64,000 nucleotides of DNA from a virus, in the IMG/VR virus record IMGVR_UViG_3300009181_000055, positions 16,862 through 80,861 of that record, one strand, 5' to 3'. Shown here piece by piece: positions 33,855 through 43,700 of the stretch; the stretch's first letter is position 1; each line of letters opens with the position of its first letter. The notes beneath the pieces are model-generated. The model searched no databases and was not told where the DNA came from. It saw nothing but the letters and a program-made list of their open reading frames with translations. Position numbers and translations under genes: made by a program.

Positions 33855-35552
33855 ATGTCATTACATTCAATTTTAAACGAAAGCACATCAGCTGTTCGTA
33901 AACAAATGGACGAGACCAAAGGCCTAGTAGGCAAATGGGCAAAAACCGGTTTGTTAGAAGGCATCACTACCGAGTACGATAGACACGGTATGGCCATTAT
34001 GCTTGAAAATCAAGCTAAACAATTAGTAACAGAAGCTAACTCAACTGGTACAGCAACTAACTCAGAACAATGGTCAGGCGTTGCTTTACCTTTAGTACGT
34101 AGAGTATTTGCTGAAATCGCAGCTAAAGACTTCGTATCTGTTCAGCCAATGAATTTACCATCAGGTCTAGTATTTTACATGGACTTCAAATATGGTTCAG
34201 CTCAACCTGGTTTCATTAACTCAACTTCTGGTAATAGTAACTCATTATCTAGCCCTGATTCAGGTTACCAAAATAACTCTGTATTCGGTGTAACTAACAC
34301 AACTTCAGATCCAAGCCAAGGTTTATATGGTGCTGGTCGTTTCGGTTATTCAATTAACAAAACCACTGCTACTATTGACGCTTCTGGATCTTATTCTCCA
34401 GACGCTACTAAAATCAAAATTAGCTCTGCTTTAAGCATGACTGCTGATTTAGATTCTGATGAATTTAACTATGACAGCAAATTTACTGCAGCTTATTCTG
34501 CTTCAATTGCTGCTGGTGCATTCAAGAAAATCACTGTTGCTGCTGCTGCTTTAACTAACCCAGATTTAGAAGGTGTTCGTGCTTACGCATTATCAGGTTC
34601 TAGTGTTGGTCATATTGCTGCTTATTTCCCACAGTTTACTAAAAACGTAAATGACACTACATTTACATTTATTGTATCTGGTTCTATTGTAGCTACCGCT
34701 GCATTAGCCGCAGTTAATGTACAATATCAAAAACAACCAACAGCAGCTGCTCGTGGTGACTTTGAAGATACTGCAGGAACAGGAACAGACATCAATATTC
34801 CAGAAATTAATGTTGAATTGAAATCTGAAGCTATTGTTGCTAAAACTCGTAAGTTAAAAGCAGTTTGGTCTCCAGAATTTGCTCAAGATTTAAATGCTTA
34901 CCATTCAATTGATGCTGAAGCTGAATTGACTTCTATGTTATCTGAATATATCTCTCAAGAGATTGACTTAGAAATTTTAGATATGTTAATCCAAAATGCA
35001 GTGACTACTGAATCTTGGTCTGCACAATTAGGATTTGAATATAACTCTTCGACAGACAATTTTGCTGCTTCTAGCAACGCTGCTGCTCAAGCTTATACTC
35101 AAAACACTTGGTTTCAAACTTTAGGTACTAAGTTACAAAAGGTATCAAACAAAATTCACCAAAAGACAATGCGTGGTGGTGCAAACTTTATGGTTTGTTC
35201 TCCTGATGTTGCTACTATATTAGAATCTATCCCAGGATATGCTGCTGATACTAATGGCGACAAAATGCAGTTTGCAATGGGTGTACAAAAAGTAGGTTTA
35301 TTAAATAGCCGCTTCACTGTATACAAAAACCCATATATGACTGAAAACGTTATTTTATTAGGTTACCGTGGTTCTCAATTCTTAGAGACTGGCGCTGTAT
35401 ATGCTCCATACATTCCATTAATTATGACTCCATTAGTGTACGATCCGACTAACTTTACTCCACGTAAAGGTGTTATGACTCGTTATGCTAAGAAAATGGT
35501 TAGACCCGAATTTTATGGCGTTGTTAAAGTTCATGGTTTACACTTAGTGTAA
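33855..35552 (+). CDS. 23: Major capsid protein (T4 gp23 type)
   Basis: This is the head shell subunit, 565 residues against 521 in T4. Recognition rests on the N-terminal SLHSILNESTSAVRKQMDET leader, which the prohead protease would remove. Further support comes from WSGVALPLVRRVFAEIAAKDFVSVQPMN (two overlapping segments near residues 75-100), LKAVWSPEFAQDLNAYHSID near 335, LEILDMLIQNA near 375, and the C-terminal RKGVMTRYAKKMVRPEFYG. Residues about 190-270 form a Ser/Thr/Ala-rich insertion that may be a surface domain. GGT and CGT codons dominate here, unlike the GGA/AGA of neighbours, as expected for a highly expressed gene. Confidence 0.92.
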   Translation: MSLHSILNESTSAVRKQMDETKGLVGKWAKTGLLEGITTEYDRHGMAIMLENQAKQLVTEANSTGTATNSEQWSGVALPLVRRVFAEIAAKDFVSVQPMNLPSGLVFYMDFKYGSAQPGFINSTSGNSNSLSSPDSGYQNNSVFGVTNTTSDPSQGLYGAGRFGYSINKTTATIDASGSYSPDATKIKISSALSMTADLDSDEFNYDSKFTAAYSASIAAGAFKKITVAAAALTNPDLEGVRAYALSGSSVGHIAAYFPQFTKNVNDTTFTFIVSGSIVATAALAAVNVQYQKQPTAAARGDFEDTAGTGTDINIPEINVELKSEAIVAKTRKLKAVWSPEFAQDLNAYHSIDAEAELTSMLSEYISQEIDLEILDMLIQNAVTTESWSAQLGFEYNSSTDNFAASSNAAAQAYTQNTWFQTLGTKLQKVSNKIHQKTMRGGANFMVCSPDVATILESIPGYAADTNGDKMQFAMGVQKVGLLNSRFTVYKNPYMTENVILLGYRGSQFLETGAVYAPYIPLIMTPLVYDPTNFTPRKGVMTRYAKKMVRPEFYGVVKVHGLHLV

Positions 35553-35577
35553 TCGCTGAGGCTTAATCGTTAAGTTT

Positions 35578-35606
35578 GAAAAGGGGTTAGTAATTAGCCC
35601 CTTTTC
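35578..35606 (+). terminator. Rho-independent terminator after the capsid gene
   Basis: GAAAAGGGG (35578-35586) pairs with CCCCTTTTC (35598-35606) around an 11-base loop that adds further pairs (TTA/TAG). The T run in the 3' arm and A run in the 5' arm make it usable in both directions. Confidence 0.75.
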
Positions 35607-35629
35607 TACTGATTAAAAGGAACGATCCT

Positions 35630-35639
35630 GATATTTATT
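35630..35639 (+). promoter_or_regulatory. Late-promoter-like motif GATATTTATT
   Basis: GATATTTATT 14 bases before the ATG at 35654, directly after the capsid terminator. Confidence 0.5.
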
Positions 35640-35653
35640 AGAAATAACTTATT

Positions 35654-35908
35654 ATGGATAAACTTAGAAAAGCCGTTCAAAAAATGGTAAAAGAAGAAAT
35701 GAGCAATATGTTACCGGCGAAGGAACATGATCATGAAGCTGCAATGGCCAAAGCAGAATTGCGTGCTATGATAACTAACGGAGCCACATTATATAAAATG
35801 ATACAAGAAGGGCAGGAATTATCAGGATGGGTATCAGCATATATTACATTGGCATCAGATTATATTAATAGTGTACATGAATACATGGTAGAAGATCAAA
35901 GTAAATAA
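35654..35908 (+). CDS. Small helical phage protein
   Basis: An 84-residue protein with a charged N-terminal helix (MDKLRKAVQKMVKEEMSNM), a His-rich stretch (AKEHDHEAAMAKAEL) and a C-terminal helical pair (LYKMIQEGQELSGWVSAYIT). I recognise similar small proteins between the capsid and PhoH genes of T4-like phages, without a known function. It opens the unit that continues through PhoH, HAD phosphatase and endolysin. Confidence 0.45.
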   Translation: MDKLRKAVQKMVKEEMSNMLPAKEHDHEAAMAKAELRAMITNGATLYKMIQEGQELSGWVSAYITLASDYINSVHEYMVEDQSK

Positions 35909-35931
35909 ATTTTATATTAAAAGGTTATATT

Positions 35932-36615
35932 ATGGAATCACCTAGTAAATTAAACAATTCAGAAAAGAGAAAACCAAAAGGGCCAGTTAAATTTCATTTA
36001 ACATTAAATGAAGAACAAAAAACTGCTAAGGCAGACATATTAAATAATACCGTTACTTTATTAAAAGGTCAAGCAGGTTCCGGAAAAACACTATTGGCGT
36101 GTCAAATAGCATTGGATATGTTTTTTACTCGTCAAGTTGAAAAGATTATTATAACTCGTCCTGTCGTTGCAGCGGCCGATGACATTGGGTATTTACCAGG
36201 AGGTTTAAAAGAAAAAATGGATCCATGGTTAGCTCCAATTTATGCCAACTTATACATGTTGTACAATAAAGAGACAGTCGATAAGATGGTCGAAAGCCAA
36301 GACATTGAGATTCTGCCGTTCGCGTTTGTACGGGGAAGGACATTTGTTAACGCAGTGGTTATAGTAGACGAGGCACAAAATGTTAATGGCAATCAAACAG
36401 AAATGATTGTAGGTCGTTTGGGTTTAAATTCTAAAATGATTTTTTGTGGAGATACTTCGCAAATTGATTTAAGGAATAAAAAAGAATCTGGCATTGATTT
36501 CTTTAAAACGCTAGAAGCACGAGTACCAGGGGTAAAGGTAATTACTTTACTTAAAAACCACAGACATCCAATTGTTCCGGAAATATTAAATGTATATAAA
36601 GAATATAATTCATAA
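35932..36615 (+). CDS. phoH: PhoH-like ATPase
   Basis: The 227-residue protein is a PhoH-family P-loop ATPase. It has Walker A GQAGSGKT (residues 46-53), the IIITRPVVAAADDIGYLPG segment near 70, Walker B AVVIVDEAQN near 141-148, and FCGDTSQIDL near 170, followed by a C-terminal NHRHPIVPEIL. PhoH proteins are common in marine phages; proposed roles include RNA metabolism, but the phage function is unproven. Its stop overlaps the next start as TAATG. Length fits the family (about 220-260). Confidence 0.9.
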   Translation: MESPSKLNNSEKRKPKGPVKFHLTLNEEQKTAKADILNNTVTLLKGQAGSGKTLLACQIALDMFFTRQVEKIIITRPVVAAADDIGYLPGGLKEKMDPWLAPIYANLYMLYNKETVDKMVESQDIEILPFAFVRGRTFVNAVVIVDEAQNVNGNQTEMIVGRLGLNSKMIFCGDTSQIDLRNKKESGIDFFKTLEARVPGVKVITLLKNHRHPIVPEILNVYKEYNS

Positions 36616-37247
36616 TGGCAGACATATTAGATAATCACTTTGGAGCGGCAATGCAACAGTATCTACCTAAATATGAATTAGGTAAAGTATACACGTTTAA
36701 AGACACGTTTAAATCAATTAATGAAGGACCAGCAGTTAAGAAACTTCGTATATTTGACTTTGACGATACTTTGGCAAAAGTGAAATCAAATATATATGTT
36801 AAAAATAACGGAAAAGAATTTACTTTAACTCCTGCAGAATTTGCAGTATATAAACCTAAAAAAGGAGATGTATTTAATTTTAAAGAATTCAATACTGTTA
36901 TTAAAACTGCAGTACCTATTCAAGCAAATATAAAGCTACTTAAACAAGCTGCTGAGTCTTCAACGACTAAGACAACGATATTAACTGCTAGACTATTAGG
37001 ATATCCAGTAAAAAGATATTTAAAGAAATTATATAATTTAGACGTGTATGTAGTTCCTTTAGGGGACGGTAATCCACAGAAAAAAGCAGACTACATAGAA
37101 AAAGAAATAAAGAAAGGATACAATGACATTGTGTTTATTGACGACTCTTATAAAAATATAAAAGCGGTTGAAGCGCTTCAGTCACAATATCCCGAGATTA
37201 GTTTAAAGGTTATACACACAACAGAAGCAGAACACATTAAATTTTAA
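36615..37247 (+). CDS. HAD-superfamily phosphatase
   Basis: A 210-residue protein with HAD motif I FDFDDTLAKV (nucleophile D48, acid D50), a motif II-type TTILTARLLGYPV near residue 115, and the motif III/IV acidic FIDDSYKNIKAV near 174-185. Family members remove phosphate from small molecules or nucleic-acid ends, for example the 3'-phosphatase of T4 Pnkp; there is no kinase P-loop here. The first 40 residues (LDNHFGAAMQQYLPKYELGK, INEGPAVKK) form a leader absent from small HAD enzymes. It is coupled to PhoH. The RNA-ligase-like protein at 17809 could share a repair pathway, which is speculative. Confidence 0.75.
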   Translation: MADILDNHFGAAMQQYLPKYELGKVYTFKDTFKSINEGPAVKKLRIFDFDDTLAKVKSNIYVKNNGKEFTLTPAEFAVYKPKKGDVFNFKEFNTVIKTAVPIQANIKLLKQAAESSTTKTTILTARLLGYPVKRYLKKLYNLDVYVVPLGDGNPQKKADYIEKEIKKGYNDIVFIDDSYKNIKAVEALQSQYPEISLKVIHTTEAEHIKF

Positions 37248-37252
37248 CTAAT

Positions 37253-37852
37253 ATGATAACACCAGACAAACTTAAAGGACATATTCCTGATGCAGTTATT
37301 GCACAAATTCCAGACACAGCAGCAAAGTTTAATATCACTAACACTTTACGTTTAGCTCATTTTTTAGCTCAATGTGGTCATGAAAGTGGTGGCTTTAAAG
37401 CGGTATCTGAAAATCTAAATTATTCAGCAGATGGTTTAGTTAAAATCTTTGGTAAATATTTCAATGCTACTACAGCAGCTGGATATGCTCGCAATCCAGA
37501 AAAAATAGCTAATAAAGTTTATTCAGCTAGAATGGGTAATGGAGATGAAGCTTCAGGAGAAGGATTCAAATTCAGAGGTCGTGGATATATACAATTAACG
37601 GGTAAATCTAACTATTCATTATTTGACAAAACGGTTGAAGATGATATTTTATCAAACCCAGATTTAGTAGCTACTAAATGTCCATTAGCTTCAGCAGCAT
37701 TCTTTTTCAACAACAATAATCTTTGGTTAATTTGTGATAAAGGAGCAGACGACGCTACCGTAACTGCAGTAACTAAAAGAGTTAATGGCGGTACAATTGG
37801 ATTACCTCATCGTATTAAACATTTCAAAGAATATTATTCTTTACTAGTATAA
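37253..37852 (+). CDS. GH19-type endolysin
   Basis: The 199-residue protein is a chitinase-like GH19 lysozyme that cuts peptidoglycan glycan strands at lysis. The catalytic region is FLAQCGHESGGF with Glu at residue 44, then the family block RGRGYIQLTGKSNY near residues 107-120, and the C-terminal AFFFNNNNLW and KRVNGG. There is no signal peptide or cell-wall-binding repeat, so it needs a holin to reach the wall. No clear holin stands next to it. A strong terminator follows. Confidence 0.9.
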   Translation: MITPDKLKGHIPDAVIAQIPDTAAKFNITNTLRLAHFLAQCGHESGGFKAVSENLNYSADGLVKIFGKYFNATTAAGYARNPEKIANKVYSARMGNGDEASGEGFKFRGRGYIQLTGKSNYSLFDKTVEDDILSNPDLVATKCPLASAAFFFNNNNLWLICDKGADDATVTAVTKRVNGGTIGLPHRIKHFKEYYSLLV

Positions 37853-37873
37853 TATTAATACATATTAAGTGAG

Positions 37874-37900
37874 AAGGTCCAATTGTTTTTGGACCTTTTT
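37874..37900 (+). terminator. Rho-independent terminator after the endolysin
   Basis: AAGGTCC (37874-37880) pairs with GGACCTT (37891-37897) around a ten-base loop, followed by further T residues. It closes the PhoH-HAD-endolysin unit and precedes the motif at 37910. Confidence 0.8.
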
Positions 37901-37909
37901 TACTGTAAT

Positions 37910-37919
37910 GATATTTATT
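37910..37919 (+). promoter_or_regulatory. Late-promoter-like motif GATATTTATT
   Basis: GATATTTATT 17 bases before the ATG at 37937, between the endolysin terminator and the neck genes. Confidence 0.5.
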
Positions 37920-37936
37920 AATAAAGATATACTATC

Positions 37937-39094
37937 ATGGCAGTACAAATTCCAATATGGCCGGGTTCTAGTAGTTTTACTACAGGATCAACTCCGTTTC
38001 AATTTTTTGATACAGATGCGACATTTGCAATACACGCAGATAAAGTTGCATCATGGTGTGGGACTCGATTAGGATGGCCTTTAAGTGATATTGAACTTCA
38101 ATCTAAACATTTCTATGCTTGTTTTGAAGAAGCCACGTTAGAATATTCTAATCAATTAAATCAATATGCTATTAGAGATAATTTATTTAATTTACAAGGA
38201 ACAAAGACAGGTACTAATTTAACAGCAAAACCTGTTAATCCTACTTTGGATAGATTAATTAATATATCTAAGAACTATGGAACAGAAGCAGGATCGGGTG
38301 GATATTTAATTTACAAGTCAGCTTCAGTAGCAGTTACGACTGGGCAGCAAGTATACGATCTAGCTAATTTTGTATATGAAGGAGCCGGAGACAGCACAAA
38401 GACTGTAGAGATTAAAAAAATCTTTCATGACAATCCTCCTGCTATTACTAGATACTTTGACCCGTTTATAGGTACTGGATTAGGCTCTCAAACAATGTTA
38501 GAAAATTTTGGTTGGGGTAACTATTCACCAGGCGTATCATTTATGATGATGCCCATATATGCCGATTTATTAAGACTTCAGGCTATTGAGTTTAATGATA
38601 TGATTCGCAAGTCAGCTTATAGTTTTCAAGTAGCTGGGACTCGAGTTAAAATATTTCCGGTACCGACGTATGATTATACAATGTATATTGAATATATCAC
38701 TACAGAAGACAGAGCGGCAGAAGCTTATGCCTTTGCATCCGGGTCAAATGTAGTAGGAGACTTTTCAAATGCACCCTACGAATTACATACATACGCCAAC
38801 ATTAATCCAGCGGGCAAGCAGTGGATATTCAAGTATACCCTGGCACTAGCTAAGGAAGTGTTAGGCAATATACGCAATAAATACAGCACTGTTCCTATAC
38901 CAGGAGCAGAAGTTACATTAAATGGAGCTGATTTAATAGCACAGGGGCAAACGGAAAAAGAAGCGTTGGTTACTCAAATAAGAGAAAACCTAGAAGCAGT
39001 ATCTCGTCAATCACAATTAGCTAAAATGACAGAGGAAGCAGACAATATGCAGTCTCAATTAAATAAGGTACCAATGGTAATTTATATAGGATAA
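37937..39094 (+). CDS. 13: Neck protein (T4 gp13-like)
   Basis: The 385-residue protein resembles gp13-type head-completion proteins of marine T4-like phages, notably ADKVASWCGTRLGWPLSDIE near residue 35, followed by KHFYACFEEATLEYSNQLN. The later PVPTYDYTMYIEYITTEDR segment and the helical KYTLALAKEVLGNIRNKYST near 300 fit too. Neck proteins cap the packaged head and join it to the tail. The gene order neck-neck-connector-sheath follows the T4 pattern. It overlaps the next start as TAATG. It is somewhat longer than T4 gp13 (309). Confidence 0.7.
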   Translation: MAVQIPIWPGSSSFTTGSTPFQFFDTDATFAIHADKVASWCGTRLGWPLSDIELQSKHFYACFEEATLEYSNQLNQYAIRDNLFNLQGTKTGTNLTAKPVNPTLDRLINISKNYGTEAGSGGYLIYKSASVAVTTGQQVYDLANFVYEGAGDSTKTVEIKKIFHDNPPAITRYFDPFIGTGLGSQTMLENFGWGNYSPGVSFMMMPIYADLLRLQAIEFNDMIRKSAYSFQVAGTRVKIFPVPTYDYTMYIEYITTEDRAAEAYAFASGSNVVGDFSNAPYELHTYANINPAGKQWIFKYTLALAKEVLGNIRNKYSTVPIPGAEVTLNGADLIAQGQTEKEALVTQIRENLEAVSRQSQLAKMTEEADNMQSQLNKVPMVIYIG

Positions 39095-39624
39095 TGGCAT
39101 TATTTGGAGGAGAAAGAGACATATCTTTATTTAGAAATATAAATAAAGAACTAATTCATCGTATCATAGATACCGAGGTGCTAGTTTACAAAATAAACTT
39201 AGTAGCTACGGATACTAATTTATATGACGAGTCTGATAATAAGGTTTATGATGCTCCGACATTAATTCCATGTTTAGCTAATGTAGACGCTCAACAATGG
39301 ACTTCTGAAGATTATGGATCCGACGTTACTCAAACAGCAACATTTGCTTTTCTTCGTGATGATTTAGTTGATTTAGATATTTCAATAGAAATTGGAGATA
39401 CTTTAGAATATCGTTCAAGATTTTTTGAAATTGATGGAATTGAAGAAAACCAAAATTTTGCAGGTAAAAATCCTGACAATTGGTTTGGTGGGTCAACTCA
39501 TGGTTATAGCGTGTCTATTATATGTCAAGCACATATGACTCGTCAATCTAAACTTAATATTGTTAAAACTAGATTTGGTAATTCAGAAACAATTAAAAAT
39601 AAAATATTACCTAAAAATCTATAA
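39094..39624 (+). CDS. 14: Neck protein (T4 gp14-like)
   Basis: This 176-residue protein follows gp13 in the expected place. It starts ALFGGERDISLFRNINKELI, contains IIDTEVLVYKINLVATDTNL and LEYRSRFFEIDGIEENQNF near residue 110, and ends in a short basic helix. These segments match the gp14 family of marine T4-like phages; T4 gp14 itself is longer (256). Together the two proteins form the neck after packaging. It is coupled at both ends through TAATG overlaps. Confidence 0.65.
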   Translation: MALFGGERDISLFRNINKELIHRIIDTEVLVYKINLVATDTNLYDESDNKVYDAPTLIPCLANVDAQQWTSEDYGSDVTQTATFAFLRDDLVDLDISIEIGDTLEYRSRFFEIDGIEENQNFAGKNPDNWFGGSTHGYSVSIICQAHMTRQSKLNIVKTRFGNSETIKNKILPKNL

Positions 39625-40787
39625 TGAGGCCACTTAAACCAAATAAGACAGAATCTACTTTTTCTTCCAATAAAGAAGTAAAACGTAATGCTACAGGCGA
39701 AGATTGGAAGCGAGATGGTACAGTTAAAGATGTGTCTATTGCTTTATATGACGTCGACTATGCAGTTAAATGGCATTTGGAAAATATTATCAATCCAACA
39801 TGTATAGAAGATAATTCTGTTATTACAGTGCCTATTTTATTTGCAGCAGGAGAGAAATGGGCGTCAGTACAAAAGCATGGATATTTAAGAGATAATCAAG
39901 GAAGAATACTTACTCCAATGATTATGATTAAAAGAAATTCAGTATCTAAAAGAGAAGACATTCAAGATTTAAAAGTTTTAGAAACTGCAGACGCTCGAAT
40001 TACTTTTGAAAGAAAGTATACTAAGGCAAATAGATATGATAGGTTTTCTTTATCTCAAACTTCGCCTATTAAAGAATTTTATTCCATAGACGTTCCAAAA
40101 TTTGTGCAAATAGAATATGAGCTTTTAATTTGGACTAATAACTCTATTCAATTAAATGAAGTTGTAGAGCAATTAATTTGGTTTGATGGTAAAGCATTTG
40201 GTGATGCTCATAAATTTATAACTCACATTGACCCTCCTTCATTTGAATCTGTAAATGCCAATGGAGATGATAGAATTGTGCGAGCTACTATGGGAATGAG
40301 AACAAAGGCTCATATATTAAATACTCATGGGCCTAATGCTCCTGCAATGTATAAACTTAATCCAGTTAATAAAATTGTAACTGCGTTTGAAGTTGATATG
40401 ACATTTGAAACGACAACATCGAGTACGGGATTAAGCCCTATGACAGTTTTGTCGGGACCGAGTATACCAGGTGGAAGTCAATCTGCAAATCCAGCAAATA
40501 TTAACGCTGCGTTGGTATATATTAATTCAAATACACAAAAAACAGGAACCGTTACTTCAACTACTTCAGCAACATTTGCTTCTGGTTGGTTAGCAGCTCC
40601 GTCATCATTACCAAATACAAGTATAGATAATTTTATATTTTATGTCAATGGAGTTTTATTAGAAAGAACAGCAATAGTATCTTTTACTCAAAGTAGTAAT
40701 GTAAGTACTTTAATTATTGATGTAGCACAATTAGGTTTCACATTAGCATTAACAGACGAAATAGTCGCAATAGGAAAATTCATATAA
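39624..40787 (+). CDS. Neck/tail-terminator-region protein with fibre-like C-terminus
   Basis: Residues 1-260 (VSIALYDVDYAVKWHLENII, VPILFAAGEKWASVQKHGYL, IEYELLIWTNNSIQLNEVVE) form a conserved structural domain found after gp14 in many T4-like phages, the place of T4 gp15 (tail sheath terminator) or gp3. Residues about 270-387 are a Ser/Thr-rich fibre-like extension with TGTVTSTTSATFASGW and IDNFIFYVNGVLL. The extension may anchor the large fibre encoded next. T4 gp15 is 272 residues, so the added tail is notable. The exact T4 counterpart is not certain. Confidence 0.55.
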   Translation: MRPLKPNKTESTFSSNKEVKRNATGEDWKRDGTVKDVSIALYDVDYAVKWHLENIINPTCIEDNSVITVPILFAAGEKWASVQKHGYLRDNQGRILTPMIMIKRNSVSKREDIQDLKVLETADARITFERKYTKANRYDRFSLSQTSPIKEFYSIDVPKFVQIEYELLIWTNNSIQLNEVVEQLIWFDGKAFGDAHKFITHIDPPSFESVNANGDDRIVRATMGMRTKAHILNTHGPNAPAMYKLNPVNKIVTAFEVDMTFETTTSSTGLSPMTVLSGPSIPGGSQSANPANINAALVYINSNTQKTGTVTSTTSATFASGWLAAPSSLPNTSIDNFIFYVNGVLLERTAIVSFTQSSNVSTLIIDVAQLGFTLALTDEIVAIGKFI

Positions 40788-40788
40788 A

Positions 40789-43700
40789 ATGTCATTAATA
40801 GCAGGAAGACAAATATCAGGTAGTGTTGCAAGTGCAAGTTATGCACAAACTGCATCATTTGCTTTAAATAGTAGTGGAATAACAATTGACACCGGTTCAT
40901 TTGCAATTACTGGTTCAAATACATTTAATGGTAATCAAACAATAAATGGTAGAACAATTATAACAGGAAGTTTACAAGTAACAGGAAGTGTAAATATACC
41001 AAGTATAACTGGTTCATTACAAGGTACATCATCATACGCTACACAAGCTATAAGTTCATCGTTTGCAGCAACCGCATCTTATGTAGTATTAACTCAAACT
41101 GCAAGTTATGCTCAAAATGCTCAAACTGCTTCGTATGTTTTTCAAGCTGTAAGTGCATCATACGCTACGACTGCATCTTATGTTGCTAACGCTTCTTCAT
41201 TTCCATACACCGGAAATGCAATTATAACAGGAAGTTTAATTATAACAGGATCAACTATCTCAACATTAGGATTTACAGGATCATTATTTGGAACGTCAAC
41301 TACAGCTTCTTATGTTCAACAAGCAGTAAGTAGTTCATTTGCTACATCAGCTAATACAGCATCTTACGTTACAACAGCTCAAACAGCTAGTTATGTTTTA
41401 CAAGCAGTAAGTGCATCATACGCTTTAACAGCTTCGTATGCAGTAAATGCCTCTTCAACACCTACTTTTCCATACTCAGGAAGTGCAATAATTACAGGAT
41501 CATTGTTAATATCAGGTTCAGGATTAACTGTGATAGGTAATCAAATAATAAGCGGTTCAATAACATTTGCTAGTGGAGCTCGAATAACATCAACTTATTA
41601 CGGCAATGCTTATCCTGGATATATTGATATTGTAGCAGGAGCACCGGGTGGATTTGTTGAATTACTATCATATAATCAATCATCTTCTGTTAACGTTGAT
41701 GATTTTAGTGTGTATATAACAACAAACTCAAGCTCACTATTTAATTTATGGGAATTTAAAAATAATGGTAGATTAGTAGCTCCTAGAGGAATAGAAGCTA
41801 CTTCATTTACTGGATCACTACAAGGTACAGCTAGTTATACTAACCAATCATTAAGTAGTAGTTATGCATTAACAGCATCATTAGCACCTAATTATGTACT
41901 TACAATTGCAACTAGTTCAATGTCTGTAGCTACTGCGTCATATGTATTGCAAGCAGTAAGTAGTTCATATTCAACAACTTCTTCCTATGCATTACAAGCA
42001 TTAACAGCTTCATACGCTTCAACATATGCTCCTGTATTTCCATTTACAGGCAGTGCAATTATAAGTGGTAGTTTAGTCGTAACAGGTTCAATATTTAGTC
42101 CATTAGTTAACGGAGCAAGTACAGCAAGTGGAACTTTAACTTTAGCATCAACTTCAAATGCAACTAAGGGCAAAATACTATTTGGAACTTCTGCTTATGA
42201 TGAAGTGAATAATAGACTAGGATTAGGCACAACTTCTCCTGCTTTTGATTTTGATTTAATAAAAAGTGTACCTGCAAGTTATGTTGGCGCAAATATTCAA
42301 AACACAAATGCAACAGGATATTCATTTATAGAAGTTTTAGGTGATAATAATACAACTTATTCTTCATTAAATGCTTTTAATACGGCAGGTGGTGTAGGAA
42401 CTTTTTATGATAATAATACAGCAGGTGTTGCAACTAACTCACCAACTTTGTCATTTTTAACAAATGAAAATGCAACAGGTGGATGGGTATTAACAGCAGG
42501 AGGATATGGTTCAGGAAGCGAAAAAGCAAGATTCACAATAAATGCAACATCTTTTAAACAAGCCGTTACTGCATCAGGGGCTATAACGCAATTTACTTTT
42601 ACAAACGCAGCCAATACCAACCAAACCTTATCAACTAACATACCAAACTTCAAAATAACAGGAGCGAATAAGCAATGGGCAACAGGAACTTTAGCAACTC
42701 AATACTTCAATTACTTTAGTGCTAACACGGTTAGTTTTGTTGGAGCGAGTACAGCGACTAATGTTTATGGTCTATATGTAGAAGCATCAACAGCAGGGAC
42801 TAATGCAACTATAACTAATAATTATGGAATGGGCATTAATGGTGGGTTGATACTAACTCCAATAGCCAGCCAGACTGGATTAGTTATTAATGGTCAAACT
42901 AATTCAGCAACAGGAATAACATTATTTAAAATAATAAATAGCGCAGGTTACACCGCATTTACCATTGATGATTCTAATTTAATTGCTAAGTTTTACGGCG
43001 GCGGCGGCATTGCGAACGCATCAATATCATCAACTGCAGATGCTACCGTTGGTATAGGTCAAGCAACTAAGCAAATATCATTCATAACTGATAGCGCAGT
43101 AAGGTTTAAAGTAACTGGAGCAACATCAAGTGGAGCAGTTCCTAGATTTTTATTTACCCCAGCAAATCAAACTGGAATAACTGCGAGTACAGAAACACCA
43201 ACTTTACAACAAGATAGCTCAACTCAAACTTACGCAACTGGAGCTGTAACAAATCATCGTGACTGGTGGCTAAAGACCACAACTTTGGCTGCGGCAGCAG
43301 CAAGCACATTCACCAATGTTTATGGTCTCTACGTAGAAGCCCCTACTGCTGGAACTAATGCTACAATAACAAACAATTACGCTGCTGGGTTTAGTGGTAG
43401 TGTTCAAATACTAACAGGTGGTTTAAATGTAACAGGTTCATTAAACGTAACCGGTGGGATTACAGGTTCATTACTTGGTACAGCTTCATTTATAACAGGA
43501 TCTATATTTACTAATGGAAATCTAGCATTAAGTGCTTCAAACTCACAAACCGCTTCGTATGTTTTTCAAGCTGTAAGTGCATCATACGCTACGACTGCAT
43601 CTTATTATAGTGGTAGTGTTATAAGCGCTTCTTACGCTATTTCATCTTCGCAGTCGCAAAATTCAATTTCTGCATCTTATTCAATAACAGCTTCATACGC

